Of a stretch of DNA of 20,636 bases, positions 8,944 through 20,636 are shown piece by piece. Position 1 is the first letter of the stretch, and every line of letters starts with the position of its first letter. The stretch covers positions 1 through 20,636 of the forward strand of contig JAKLGN010000007.1 of assembly GCA_022710665.1 (NCBI GenBank), written 5' to 3'. The DNA is from Methanoregula sp. (GTDB lineage Archaea; Halobacteriota; Methanomicrobia; Methanomicrobiales; Methanospirillaceae). A model generated the notes under the pieces. It saw only the letters and a list, made by a program, of their open reading frames with translations. It was not told the origin of the DNA and searched no databases. Position numbers and translations under genes: made by a program.

Positions 8944-9547
8944 TCTTCTTCACCCCTGATTTGGTGGTCTTTGCCTTGGGTTTGGCTGCCGCTTTCTTGG
9001 CCGGGGCCTTCTTCTCTGCCTTCTCAGCGGGCTCTGCCTTGGGTTTGGCTGCCGCTTTCTTGGCCGGGGCCTTCTTCTCTGCTTTTCTGGTCCCTTCAGG
9101 CTTCGTCTCTTCCTTCTTCTTACCCTCTTCTTTTAACACCGGCTTTGCTGGTATTTTCCTTGCCTTTGCCCTGACGACGCGGGCGTTGAGGACCCTGAGA
9201 CCGGCAGCAACAGCCTGTTCCTGGATTATGATACGTTTGCGTGTACCAACTGTTGCCCCGAGCCGCACTGCCTGCGTCTTGGGATCGAGTCCTTCCAGGT
9301 CCTTTAAGGAAGAGACGAGAATTTCAAAGAACCCGCTCGGGTGCATTCCCCGAACCGCAACGGGGCTGCCGAAACCAGGTTTCGGGAGTGCGCCCTTCGC
9401 TTTCTTCTGCTCGCGCTGCTTGTTGTGCTGTCCGCGGGGCTTTCTCCAGGAATCTGAGAGCTGGCGTTTCTTGCCGTACCCGTCGCGCTTGAAGCTTGCG
9501 CCTTTATCTACGCGCACCCGGATCAGCCGCTTGACTTCTGTTGTCAT
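8936..9547 (-). CDS. rpl32e: 50S ribosomal protein L32e (eL32) with long Lys/Ala tail
   Basis: The archaeal/eukaryotic L32e domain occupies roughly residues 1-130, with DGYGKKRQLSDSWRKPRGQH, GFGSPVAVRGMHPSGF and a late VLNARVVRAKARKIPAKP. From about residue 135 to 203 there is a lysine-, alanine- and proline-rich tail resembling histone H1 tails. The tail contains a tandem duplication: KAEKKAPAKKAAAKPKA appears twice, 21 residues apart. The tail is probably disordered and RNA-binding (inference). The core is normal, so the protein should still be ribosomal. It starts 5 nt after the L6 stop. Confidence 0.93.
   Translation of the reverse strand: MTTEVKRLIRVRVDKGASFKRDGYGKKRQLSDSWRKPRGQHNKQREQKKAKGALPKPGFGSPVAVRGMHPSGFFEILVSSLKDLEGLDPKTQAVRLGATVGTRKRIIIQEQAVAAGLRVLNARVVRAKARKIPAKPVLKEEGKKKEETKPEGTRKAEKKAPAKKAAAKPKAEPAEKAEKKAPAKKAAAKPKAKTTKSGVKKNE
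8973..9082 (-). repeat. tandem 63-nt repeat inside the L32e tail
   Basis: The 47-nt segments 8973-9019 and 9036-9082 are identical, with a 63-nt (21-codon) period, and encode the repeated lysine/alanine/proline-rich tail of L32e. Identity at every third position points to recent duplication by slippage or unequal exchange, not only to selection for composition. Confidence 0.9.
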
Positions 9548-9552
9548 TTTAT

Positions 9553-10077
9553 TCAGCCCCTCTGAACCATGTAGATACCATCCTGGAAGACCCGCGGGTC
9601 GCGGTCGCGGATATGGGTGGCGTGTTCGATGTTCGCTGCGCTCGTACCGACAAGTTCGCGGTCGATACCGGTCAGAATAACCTCATCATTACCGACTTTT
9701 GCCGTAACGCCCCCCTCAATCCGTGCATAGCGTGCTTTTTTCTCACCCAGGAAATTCGCTATCTCGAGCTTGTTTCCCTGGATCTTGAGCTGGATAGGGA
9801 AGTGGCTGTACACCACTTTCATGTGGTACTCATACCCCTCGGTGACACCCCTGCACATATTCTTGGTATGTGCTTCAAGGGTTCCTACCATCGAGGTTAT
9901 CTCTTTTCTTTTAGATTCTGTGGAGATGGTAACTTCGGTTCCTTCGCAGGTCACGGTCACCTGGGGAAACCGAACGTTACGGGAAAGCTGGCCTTTGGGC
10001 CCTTTCACACGAAGGTACATGCCATCCAGACTTGCTTTTACGCCGTCCGGGATCGTAACTTTTCGTACTGCTGCCAT
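9553..10077 (-). CDS. rpl6p: 50S ribosomal protein L6 (uL6)
   Basis: A 174-residue protein near the sarcin-ricin loop and the factor-binding site. VTIPDGVKASLDGMYLRVKGPKGQLSR, broken here at position 20 of the visible block, gives the first domain. Confidence 0.5.
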   Translation of the reverse strand: MAAVRKVTIPDGVKASLDGMYLRVKGPKGQLSRNVRFPQVTVTCEGTEVTISTESKRKEITSMVGTLEAHTKNMCRGVTEGYEYHMKVVYSHFPIQLKIQGNKLEIANFLGEKKARYARIEGGVTAKVGNDEVILTGIDRELVGTSAANIEHATHIRDRDPRVFQDGIYMVQRG

Positions 10078-10089
10078 TTTTAGCACCTT

Positions 10090-10482
10090 CTAGTAGACAT
10101 ACCCGAGAAGTTCGCCACCAACGCCTTCTTTCCTCGCCTGTTCGTGGGAGATTACCCCCCGCGAGGTCGAAAGCATCAAAAGCCCGAAGTTCTTGCCGGG
10201 CAGGTACTGTTTCTCCCAGTATTCCATCTCATCCAGCTGTACCGAGAACCGCGGGGTGATTGCACCGCAGCGGTTGATCTTGCCCGTAAGGTGGACCTTG
10301 AGTTGGCCGCCCCTGCCGTCATCGATGAACTCAAAGCCGCTGATATAGCCGGCGTCCTGCATGATGCGGAGCATTGCGCCGAGGAGCTTGCTTGCGGGTT
10401 CAATGATGCACACGGACTTACCGGTGTCGCCGGCGTTTTTTATCGTGCACATACCATCTGCAATTGTATTCAGTCGTGTCAT
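10090..10482 (-). CDS. rps8p: 30S ribosomal protein S8 (uS8)
   Basis: placeholder. Confidence 0.9.
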   Translation of the reverse strand: MTRLNTIADGMCTIKNAGDTGKSVCIIEPASKLLGAMLRIMQDAGYISGFEFIDDGRGGQLKVHLTGKINRCGAITPRFSVQLDEMEYWEKQYLPGKNFGLLMLSTSRGVISHEQARKEGVGGELLGYVY

Positions 10483-13400
10483 TGTGCTCACTCCTCAGCT
10501 CATCTTCTTGAAGCCCATCCTCTGGGCCCATTCGCGGAAGCACTGCCTGCAGAACATGATATGGTATCTGCGTACGAGACCCTGTTTGCGCCCGCACATC
10601 TTGCATTCGTTCGCACCGCGACCGTAGATCTTTTTCCTTTCTCCTGCCATCAGTGCACCACCACCTGGAACTTTTCCTTGAGAAACACAACGGCATCCGT
10701 CTTGTTCACGCGCTGTTTTGCCGGGAGTTTCTTCTGCTCCATGTGACGACGGGTGATGCGGATGCCTTTTCGTTCCAAAACGACGTTGACGTCCATGCCG
10801 AAGATACCGATCTGCGGGTCATAGGACATACCAGGGAAGTCCGTATGCTCTTCGATCCCGAAGGCAAAGTTCCCGCTCTTGTCGAACTGGCTCTCGAAGA
10901 TCGTTTTGTTGATGATCCCAAGGGCTGTTGTAATGAAATCGCGGGCACTTTTACCACGCAGGGTGACTTTGCAGCCGATCGGGGCACCTTTCCTGATGGA
11001 GAAGGCCGGCTGGGTCCTTTTGGCAATGGTCCGGATCGGTGTCTGCTTTGTGATTGTCTTCATGATATTTTCGGCTTTCACGAGCTTCTCACCGCTTTCC
11101 CCCACGCCCATATGGACGACGACTTTATCGATATAGATATCGCGCATTGAAGTCACTCTTCATGCCCCCATTTCGCAATTGCCGGTGCCGTTGTACCGAC
11201 CATGTAGATGTACGGTGCGATGGTGTCGAACGTGGCTCCGGTTGTCTCGTCCTTGAGGAGGATTTTGTTGGGCACGCTGCCAGGAACCTTGACAATATCA
11301 ATGATCCGCGCAACCTTGCCGGAGTGCTTGCCACCGATGATCATTGCCATATTGCCCACGGCAAACGGGAAGTGATCGATGATCCTGAACCGGGATTCTG
11401 GTTCGAGCGAGAGCACGAGCGAATCGCCGGACTTGTAGGTATTGTCAGCAATCACATTGGAACCGTCCCGCATGTTCAGCTGGACTTTTCCCCCGGGTAC
11501 CGTGGTCTTGTTCGTAACCTTACAAAGCCGGGTCTTTGCGGCTTCGGCATCGATCGGGATGGATACGTGCCGGCCGTTCTTGTCACGGAGGATCCGGAAA
11601 TATTTGTTGATCTTCGGAAGTGAGATGATATCGAAGATCCCGATACCCATCTTGGGGTCCCTGCAGGGTTTCCCGTTGATGATCACATCATTCTGGTGGA
11701 GGATCTGCTTGACCTCTTTCAAATTCCGTGCCATGCCCATGTGGTCACGGAGCCAGACGGTGATCGGCATCGCGTTTGCATTGTGCGGGCCGGCTGCTGT
11801 TTTCGTGATGAACTTCGTGGTCTTCTTTGCAATATGCCACGAGTCAGGGGCATTCAGTCGCTTTAAGTGGTCTCCCATTATTCAGCCTCCGCTAATTTTG
11901 CCTCGCGGCGCTTGTCAGTAAGGTTCAGTTTGGTGATCCGGACATTGGAAGCGCTGACAGCCCGGGGAACTTCAGTCCCGTCGGCTTTTGTGGAGAAGAC
12001 ACCATGGACGACAATACGTGCGTTTTTCGTATCCACGGCATCCACAAGTCCCTCTTCACCAGCGAAATCTCCGCGGGTTACCCTTACAGTATCGCCTTTG
12101 ACTACCCGCAGGGTTTTTCTCTTGTACTGCTCGCTGAGTTCTTGGGACATGGGTGCATTGAGATATTTTGTGCTGACGTGTGAAGGGGCGTTGTACCGCG
12201 CCTTCCGCTGTTTTCTTGGCTGTGAACTTTGCAGTCTTACCATACTTCACACCTCATACAATGATCGTTGCCATAGACCCGAGCTTGGGAAACCGCTCTG
12301 CCACCTCACGGGCGACAGGTCCCTTGATCTCGGTTCCTTTCGGCTCATTCTTCTCATCGACAACAACCACCGCGTTGTCATCGAACGATACGCGCATGCC
12401 ACTGGGCCTGCGCATCTCCTTCTTCGCACGGATGACGACTGCCCGCACGAGCTTGCGGCGCATGTCGGGCGTGCCCTTCTGGACGCTTGCCGTGCAGAGA
12501 TCCCCCAGCCCGAGTTTGGGCTGACGGCGCCTGACACCATGGTAGCCGAAGACAGAGATTATCTGCACGGTCCTGGCACCGGTGTTATCAGCACATGGAA
12601 GCCTTGTTCCCGTTGCAAGAGCCCTCGGCGTCTTGGATTGCTTTGCCTTCATGGCTTCTGCACCTCCACGACGACGAAGGTTGTGCTCTTCGAAAGCGGC
12701 CGGCACTCAGCTATCTTCACCATGTCACCGGACTTCGCCCCGATACAGGGGGGGTTATGTGCATGGAGTTTGGAACTGCGCTTCTCATACCGCTTGTATT
12801 TCCGGACATAGTGCATGTAATTCCGTGCAACTACGACCGTTCCCATCATACGATCGCTCACGACTTTACCGGTGATCACCTGGCCGCGCACCGGTAAAGT
12901 GCCGTGAAACGGACAATTAACGTCCGTGCACTCCGCTGTTGGAGCCTGGACGTTCAATCCAATGTTTTGTGCCATTATGGTATCCTCTTCTTTTCGTGCA
13001 GATTGATCCTTTTTTCAGGAGCCAGAACCAGTACGGATCCATCTATCTCCACAAGTTCCCTGCCGGGAAGGGAAACCCGGAATATACTGTGCATCTTTTG
13101 AATGCGCTTTATTCCCGTGGGGGTTTCAAGAACCAGCAGGTTCCTTGTTTCATCGATGATGCGACCGGACAGTCCTCTCTGTTCCGGATTTGACGCTCCC
13201 GATACCAGAACGTCAAGGCCAATCAGTTCGTGGCGCAGGACGTTCCGGGAAGAGATCATGCAGTTCTCCTGCGGTTCTGCTCGGTCATCATACGGGCAAT
13301 GGTCTTCCGGAGTTCCCCGATATGCCCGGGGTTCTCGGTTGCACCGCCGGCGCTGACTTTCCCGTAGTGCTGGACAAGCTCCATCCGGAGTTTTCCCATC

Positions 13401-16400
13401 TGTTCCTGCAGCTCAACATCCGAGAGCTGACTGACATCCTTTGCCCTGAATATTGCCATTACAGTTCCTCCGCGAGCTCCTCATCGGGGAGTGCCGGTTC
13501 ATCGGGATTGGTGTCTTCAATAACGGTGACGGTTGGTCCTGGCAACGGGCGCTTCTTCTTCTCCGGTTCAATGACCGAGAAGTGGTCGGGCAGTTTTGCA
13601 CCGGCTGGGACCAGTTTGACCTGCACCCCGATGACGCCGAGCTTCTTGATTGCCACGGCATAGCCTTTCTCGACGATCGTGTTGCTCGGCTCGCCGCAGT
13701 GCTTGATGTACCCTTCCGTGAACTTCTGGGTACGGGCCCGTGCACCGGTCAGTTTGCCGGCGATGACGACTTCGCACCCGAGTGCCCCCGAGTCCATGAC
13801 ACGGCGCATGATGCTGGACCCCGCCTTACGGAAGTACCAGCCCCGCTCAAGGGCGTTTGCCAGCCGCTCTGCCATAATCTGGGCGTTGAAACTGGGATTT
13901 GTGACCTGCTGAACCTCAATCTGCGGTGATTCAACGCCATATTTCTGGGCAAGGTCCAGGGTGAGCTGGTGAACCAGTTTGCCACCCTTCCCGATTACGA
14001 TACCGGGTTTCTCGGCAAAGATGGTGACCTGGGTTCCGAGCGGCGTCCTGGCAATATCCATCCCGCCATAGCCTGCCCGTTTCAGTTCCTTCGACAGATA
14101 TTTCTCGACGCGGGCTTTTCTGACACCTTCTGTGATAAATTTTCTCTCGACTGCCATTTACGCCACCTCGCGGACCACTACTTCGACATTCACGGATTCA
14201 CGGACCTTGGGTGTCGCCCGCCCCATTGCCCGGGGGAAAAAGGCCTTCTGTGCCCGGCCACGGTTTGCCGATGCATGGATGATCTCGAGGTTCTCTGCAT
14301 CAAGACCGAGATACTCAGCGTTTTTCTTGACTGATTCAAGAACGCGTATGTACTCTTTTGAGGCCTTGACCGGGTACCTTCCCGCATCCCAGTTCCCGGG
14401 AAGGCCGCGCTTGTGCGCGACATTCCGGTTGAAACGCCTAAACGGGATAGCCTTTTTCAGCTTGACGACGTCATTCAGGTATGCAATTGCATCATTCACG
14501 CGCTGGTGCCGGATGAACGTGGCAATCTCAATCGAATGCTTGGGGGACATGTTCAGCTCGTTGGCCTTTGCTTTTGCAACAGTGTCACCCTTGACTTTTG
14601 TTGAATACTCAGTTCTTGCCATGGTTCATCACTTCAGCGGAACATACTTGCTGCCTCTTGTCGCACCGATACCGGCGCTCCCGTGAGACACTCTCTTTCG
14701 TGTCAGTGCAAACTCTCCAATGTAATGGAAGACCGACTCCGGCTGGAACTCGACCTTGACAAATTCCTTGCCATTGTAAATCTCGATGGTCCTGCCTATC
14801 ATCTCAGGCATGACGATCATTTCACGCAGGTGAGTCCGGATCTTCTCGTTGCCTTCACGGACCTTTTCGAGTAATGTTTCTTCACCGCGGGAGAACCCGC
14901 GAACGATCTTGCGGCGCGGACGTGCTGGCATAAGAGGAAGGAGTTCGGAGATCCCCATCGCCTTGAGCTCGTCGATCTTATAGCCGCGATAGGTGAACTC
15001 CTCACGCCGTCTTGGCATTCTCTTCTGGGTCTTTTTAGGTGCTGCCATACCCATCACTTCCTGCTCTTACCTGTCTTGCGAGCAGCGACATGTCCAACAG
15101 TCCTTCCCGGGGATGTCCCGCGTGCAACCGTCTTCGGGCGACCGGTATGCTGGTGCCCGCCGCCACCGAACGGATGGTCGATGACATTCATTGCAACACC
15201 ACGGACACGGGGCCAGTTGGATGCAGTATTTGCCATCTTGTGGTACTTGTTCCCGGCTTTCACGAACGGTTTCTCGACACGGCCGCCACCGGCAACGATG
15301 CCAATGGTTGCGCGGCACCGTGCGTTGAACCATTTCGTCTTGCCGCTGGGCATCCGGATACCGACGCGGTCTTCGGACTTGTCAACAACAACGGCCTGCA
15401 CTCCTGATGAGCGGACAAACTTGCCGCCATCGTTCGGTCGTGCTTCGATGTTGCAGATGTAGGTACCGGTCGGGATGTTCTGGAGCGTGAGAGTGTTGCC
15501 GTTTTTTACTTCACCGGCAGAGCCCCAGAGGACTGATTCGCCGATGCCGAGTCCTTCGGTGACCAGCATGTAGACTTTTTCCCCTTTCTCGAGCTTGACG
15601 AGGGCAATTGGTGCATTGCGTGCCGGGTCGTGTTCGATATCGATAACGGTTCCGGTGATCTTCTGCGTATCGTCACCTATGTGCTTCAGCTCAGCCTTGT
15701 ACCGGTGGGATGGTGCACGGTATGTCGGGCCTCCCTTGCCGCGGGCTTGTGTTGTGATTCGATGTCCCATGTTTCCCCACCTACATAATACCGAGCCGGC
15801 TGAGGATCTCTTCAGCGGCTTTTTCGTTCTCAAAGCTTACGATTGCCTTTTTCTGGCCGTGCATGGTCATAAGAGTACGGACACTCCTGACCTTCTGGCC
15901 GAATGCTTTTTCGATCTCACGCTTGATGTCGTGCTTGCTTGCCCTGTTGGTGACAAGGAACTGGAGTTTGCTCTGGTTCTCGAGGAGGACCATGGCTTTT
16001 TCCGTAACAAACGGGAATTTCAGGGTCATTTACTTTCCCTCCAGGCGCACGAGTGCACTTTCAGTCCAGACCGTCAGTCTTCCTGCCAGCATTCCTGGTG
16101 CAAGGTGTTCGACATTCAGCTGGTCAACGGTTACCGCATCGACGCCGGAGAGGTTGCGTGCTGCAACCAGCGGTTTTTCTGCGGTAACGATCAGCAGGCT
16201 CTTTCTCTGCTTGAACCTGCGGCCACGCATCTTGCCTCTCCCGGCCTTGACTTTCCTGCTCTCCTTTGCCCGTTCGATATCATGATAGATACCGAGAGTA
16301 GTGAGTGCAGAAATGACATCCTGGGTGCGGGCAAGGGTTTCAAACTTGTCCTCAAAGATCAGCGGGACTGCACCGTCAAAGGTGTGGCCACGGGCACGGA

Positions 16401-19400
16401 TGAGCTCTGCAGAGATGCTCGCAGCAACCGCTGAGCGGAATGCCTTCTGCTTCTCTTTCTGGTTGATCTCTTTTATCAGGATTTTCTCTACTTTCGGGGG
16501 GTGTGCCTCACGCCCACCTTTGGCCTGCGGGACCTTGGCAGCGCGGGAACCATTCTTGATACGGGGCACATGTGAGGACCCGCGACCGCTTCCCCAGCCT
16601 ACTGCGGACGAGCGGATACCCGCAAACGGGTCAGTCCCGTGGGGCTGCCGACGGGTACTCTGCAGTGCCATGACTGCCTTCTTGATCAGATCGGGGCGGT
16701 ATTCTTCGGAGAAAATTTCCGGAAGATCGATACTCTTGGCAACACCGCCATCCAGTGATTTAACCTGTGCTTTCATCTGCTGATCATCCCTGCTTGCTCT
16801 GGACGCTCACAAACTGGATCGCCGGCATCCTGACGATATGTTCTCCCTGGCGCATTGCCGGGCGGATACGGATCAGCCGCTTTACCGGGCCGGGAATGGA
16901 GCCTTTGATCAGCACGTACGGGTTCTTGAGAACGCCGTAGTGGAGGAAACCTCCCGCAGGAGTGATCTCCCCGGCGTTCTCGGAAAATTTCAGGATCCGC
17001 TTATTGAATTCGGTACGCTGCTGATATCCCATCTGGCCGATCTGGGGAACCTGCCAGCGGATGTGGTGCGGGTTCCAGGGTCCGAGGGTGCCGATATGGC
17101 GTTCTTTACCTCCAACCGAGTGTTTGCGCTTACGCAGGGCAATACCCCAGCGCTTGACAGCGCCCTGCGTTCCCTTTCCGGTTGTGATAGCGGTTATATC
17201 CGCATAGGCACCGGTCTGGACAACGTTGTTTAAGGTCACTTCCTTTCCAAGAAGCCCGAGGGCGAAATCCATCTGTTTTTTGATATCTGATCCGCCGATC
17301 TTGATCTCCATGAGATCGGGGACTTTCTTGGGAACACCGGAGATTGCTGCTGGCTGGGTGTAGGTTATCGCATAGATTTCTGCAACCGTCCCGGCTGCAA
17401 CTGCATCGGTGATCTTCTTTTTGGCTTCCTCCCCGTTGTAGTCTTTGGGAAGAGTGATCCGGCGACCCAGGATCGTATCCAGCTGATCTGCCCAGATTTC
17501 GGTGAATGCATGTTTGCCGTAGGTATCTCTCGAATAGGTACGGATGGCTGCGACCTTCATCGAGGGAACTTCAATCACGGTGACAGGCACCATGATTTCC
17601 TTGCCCTCGGTGGGACTGCTCTTGTGGTCGTCCACCATAATAACATGCGTCATACCCACTTTGTATCCGGCAAACCCCTGCAGGATCGGTGCACCCTCGT
17701 AGACTGGCCACGATTGGTACTTCGGGATTGGGCTTTTTGCACGCTTTCTCGGGCTGAATGCAAGAGAGCCCCGGCGTGGTCTGTTGATTTTTGGCATGTG
17801 TGAATCAATCCTTTTGCGTGTAGGTTTTTCTTATTGCGACACGATTGTGAGATGAATCCGAGATGTGTGATTACTTTGCTTCTGATTCAGCCAACACGCG
17901 GGTACGGATGGTTCAGTCACGGAGCTCCGTATGCTTAAAAACCCCTATGGGAGTTTTGGGAGCATCGGATCGTGGCTTACCGTTTTCCGAATCTGGTAAT
18001 GCACGATTGGGCGTTATTATCGCCTGACTGGTGTGCACCAGTATTCCTTCCTGTCTCGCGAAAGAAGTTCCTGACATTTGGCCGCATCCACCTGCTTTGG
18101 AAGGTGGAAAGGGCTCGTTGCACGAACGTCGACCCTTGCGTCCTTGTCAGATCCAACTCTGTCAGCCTGTTGTGACGGATCACAACTCCTTCTCGGTTTA
18201 ACCCTCCTCAAAGAGGGGTCACCAATCGAGGCTTACCCACGGCACTACCATCAATCCTGTGTCTGGAGATTCGGTTGCGCCGTATACAGGTTCCGGGATG
18301 GTAGTTGGCATCCGAGTTCCGGTAAAGGATAACCTCATATCGGCTTCCTCTAGTATTGAATAAAAAGAGATATAAATATATGCTATCTCAAGGGGGATCT
18401 GTGTAGGGATGGAATAGGATTACCCCTGCATTATCCTGCATCAGCCGAAATACAGTTCGCCTGCATCGGTGATATAAACGTGGACGTCTTCGCAGATGCA
18501 GCGGGCTTTACAGCACTGTGGCCGTGACTCCCTGATACGGTTGATTAAGGAGATTGTGTCGTATTTGACCTTGATATTAATCTTCTCAGCTTCACCAAAA
18601 ATTATTGACGGGACCTCAAACAGATCGGTACCGTTCGGGATTATACAGAGGTGGGTTGCATCGAGAGTATAGAGGAACTCAAGCGTTTCTTTTGCCCGCC
18701 GGATATTTTCCATGGCACTCTTTTCTATGGTGCAGACATTTGCCTTGGAGGTGGAGATGATATCTGCAATCTGCTGCTGTGTCAGCCCCTGCTTGCGGTA
18801 CCGGAGGACTTCCATCTGGCGATCGGTGAGCAATCCATCCTTCATAGTATCCAGTTTTATATACGAACTTAAACACTTTTCGTTAACTCTGCATTCCAAC
18901 AACGAAACGGATAAGGTCACCGTTTTCCCGGGGTATACCAGTAAAACAGGGGGATTTTAAAAGATTTTTCCGGCGAGGAAAGACATTTCAAAATGTTTAT
19001 ATCAACTCCGGGTCATATTAACGTGCAAAAGAAATTTTAGGTGATAAAAGATGGTAGTTAAAGTAGGCGTTGCAAAACTCGGCAACATCGCAAGCGGTGT
19101 TATGGCAGAGCTGCTCCTCGACGAGAGAGCAGACCGTGAAGATATGCAGACATTTATGGCAACCAGTGGCACGAAACTCGAGCCGGCAGATGTTGACCGT
19201 GTCGTCTCCAACCTGATTGCATACAAACCGGACTTCTGTATCGTTGTATCCCCCAACGGCGTTCTCCCCGGCCCGACTGGTGCACGAGAGAAGCTCGCGG
19301 CAGCAGGTTTCCCGGTTGTCATCATCACTGACGATGTAACCACCAAGAAGGAATGGGAAGGCGTCAAGGCAAGCAAGTTCGGGTACATCATCATGAAGGC

Positions 19401-20636
19401 AGACTCCATGATCGGTGCACGCCGCGAGTTCCTCGACCCTGTCGAGATGGCTGACTACAACGGCAACCTCGTCAAAGTACTGGCAATGACCGGTGCATTC
19501 CGCAAGCTGCAGGTTGCTCTCGACAAGGTCATCGACCAGGTCAAGGCCGGAAAGAAGGGCGACGCAATCGAGCTCCCGAAGATCATAATGACCACCGACA
19601 AGGCTGTCGATGGTGAGTTCACCAACCCCTTCGCGCTCGCAAAGGCACGCGCTGCCCATGAGATCGCCATGGCTGTTGCAGGCCAGAACGTCAAGGGCTG
19701 CTTCATGACCAAGGAATGGGAGAAGTACATCCCGATCGTTGCAAGTGCTCACGAAATGATGAGGAGCGCAGCAGTGCTCTGTGACGAGGCCCGCGAGCTT
19801 GAGAAGGCAGGCGACAGCATCCTGCGCCAGGCCCACAAGAAGGACGGCACGCTCGTCGCAAAGAAGAAACTCGTTGCAAAATTCGAGTGAAATCTTACAA
19901 ATTTTTCTCTTTTTTGTAGAATTTTCCAAGGTCCTCAGGAAGCGTCATAATTACCGGTTCGAGATGGAGCCGTTCCATGAATGCGGAATCGCTCGTGGAT
20001 TGAGGATTCGGATTGATCCGTGAGATCATGGAGCAGAACGTCCTGAATCCGTGATCCTTGCCATTCTTGTCAAAGAAAACAGACATATTGAACGCGTAAG
20101 TCCCCAGTTCCCGGTACAATGAGATTATCTCAAGGATGCCCCGCGCCAGAAGATCTGCATAGTTCTCCAGCTCGCCCAGCGTTGATATCGGCAGTATCCC
20201 CCGTACCTCGCGCTCACCAACCGGAACCGCGTGGGCAGACCAGAAAATTTCATCACCGAACAGGTACCGGTCAGATGAGCGTTCCTGATCCTTCACTGCA
20301 TCCCAGTAGTTTCGGCCCTGTTTTTCCCGGAATTCCCGGCTTGCGGTAAAATAGGTGTCGAGAATACGGGAAGGGTGTGAATCCGATAGTCCCTGCATGT
20401 GAGGATGTACAAGGCTTGCTCCTGCTGATGGCAGGAAGTTCCAGTTGATGCTATGATACCCATCAATCCGATGGAGCGCCTCGATCTGCGCGATGAGCGC
20501 ATCTACGATTTGCTGCCGGCTGAAGGATATCACCGCATGTTCACGGGTAATAACGGTGACGACGTGCCCTTCACCGAAAGGAAACAGGTTGGGAAACGTG
20601 ATACTTTCACCACGGAGGATCCGGTTGCCATCAGGA

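Overview
The window reads as chromosomal DNA of a hydrogenotrophic methanogenic archaeon, most likely of the order Methanomicrobiales (inference). The evidence is an archaeal-type ribosomal protein gene order with L19e, L32e, S4e and the RNase P protein Rnp1, archaeal adenylate and cytidylate kinases, a Tfx-family regulator, and mtd for the F420-dependent methylene-H4MPT dehydrogenase of CO2 methanogenesis. Promoters are archaeal TATA boxes about 25 nt before the inferred start, and many genes have GGTGA/GGAGG ribosome binding sites.

Left edge (1-1817): the 3' part of an APC-family amino-acid permease, a MarC-family membrane protein, and a 411-nt non-coding stretch with two strong G/C hairpins and T-tracts. 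Next (1818-3139, minus) come two overlapping GNAT-fold acyltransferase genes, one DUF2156 and one classic GNAT.

Centre (3242-17797, minus): one long superoperon, transcribed in the order L3, L4, L23, L2, S19, L22, S3, L29, Rnp1, S17, L14, L24, S4e, L5, S14, S8, L6, L32e, L19e, L18, S5, L30, L15, SecY, Adk, a DUF106 Oxa1/EMC3-like membrane protein, and Cmk. Neighbouring genes abut, overlap by 1-8 nt, or lie within a few tens of bases, so they are probably co-transcribed and often translationally coupled. The operon joins ribosome building, the RNase P protein, the Sec translocon with a likely insertase partner, and nucleotide kinases. The 51-residue S14 zinc protein sits between L5 and S8. L32e has an unusual lysine/alanine-rich tail with an internal duplication.

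Upstream of L3 (about 17937-18351) is a gap with no convincing protein gene. Its minus strand carries a strong TATA box, about seven well-formed hairpins, a three-way junction and a terminator-like hairpin with a U-tract. I read it as a structured non-coding RNA of about 415 nt that I cannot place in the SRP or RNase P RNA families. It may be an independent RNA or a very long attenuator leader of the ribosomal operon.

Right edge: a Tfx-family regulator (minus) is divergent from mtd (plus). The shared promoter region holds two inverted repeats placed like operators. mtd converges tail-to-tail, with only 4 nt between stop codons, on a GalT-like nucleotidyltransferase that runs off the window.
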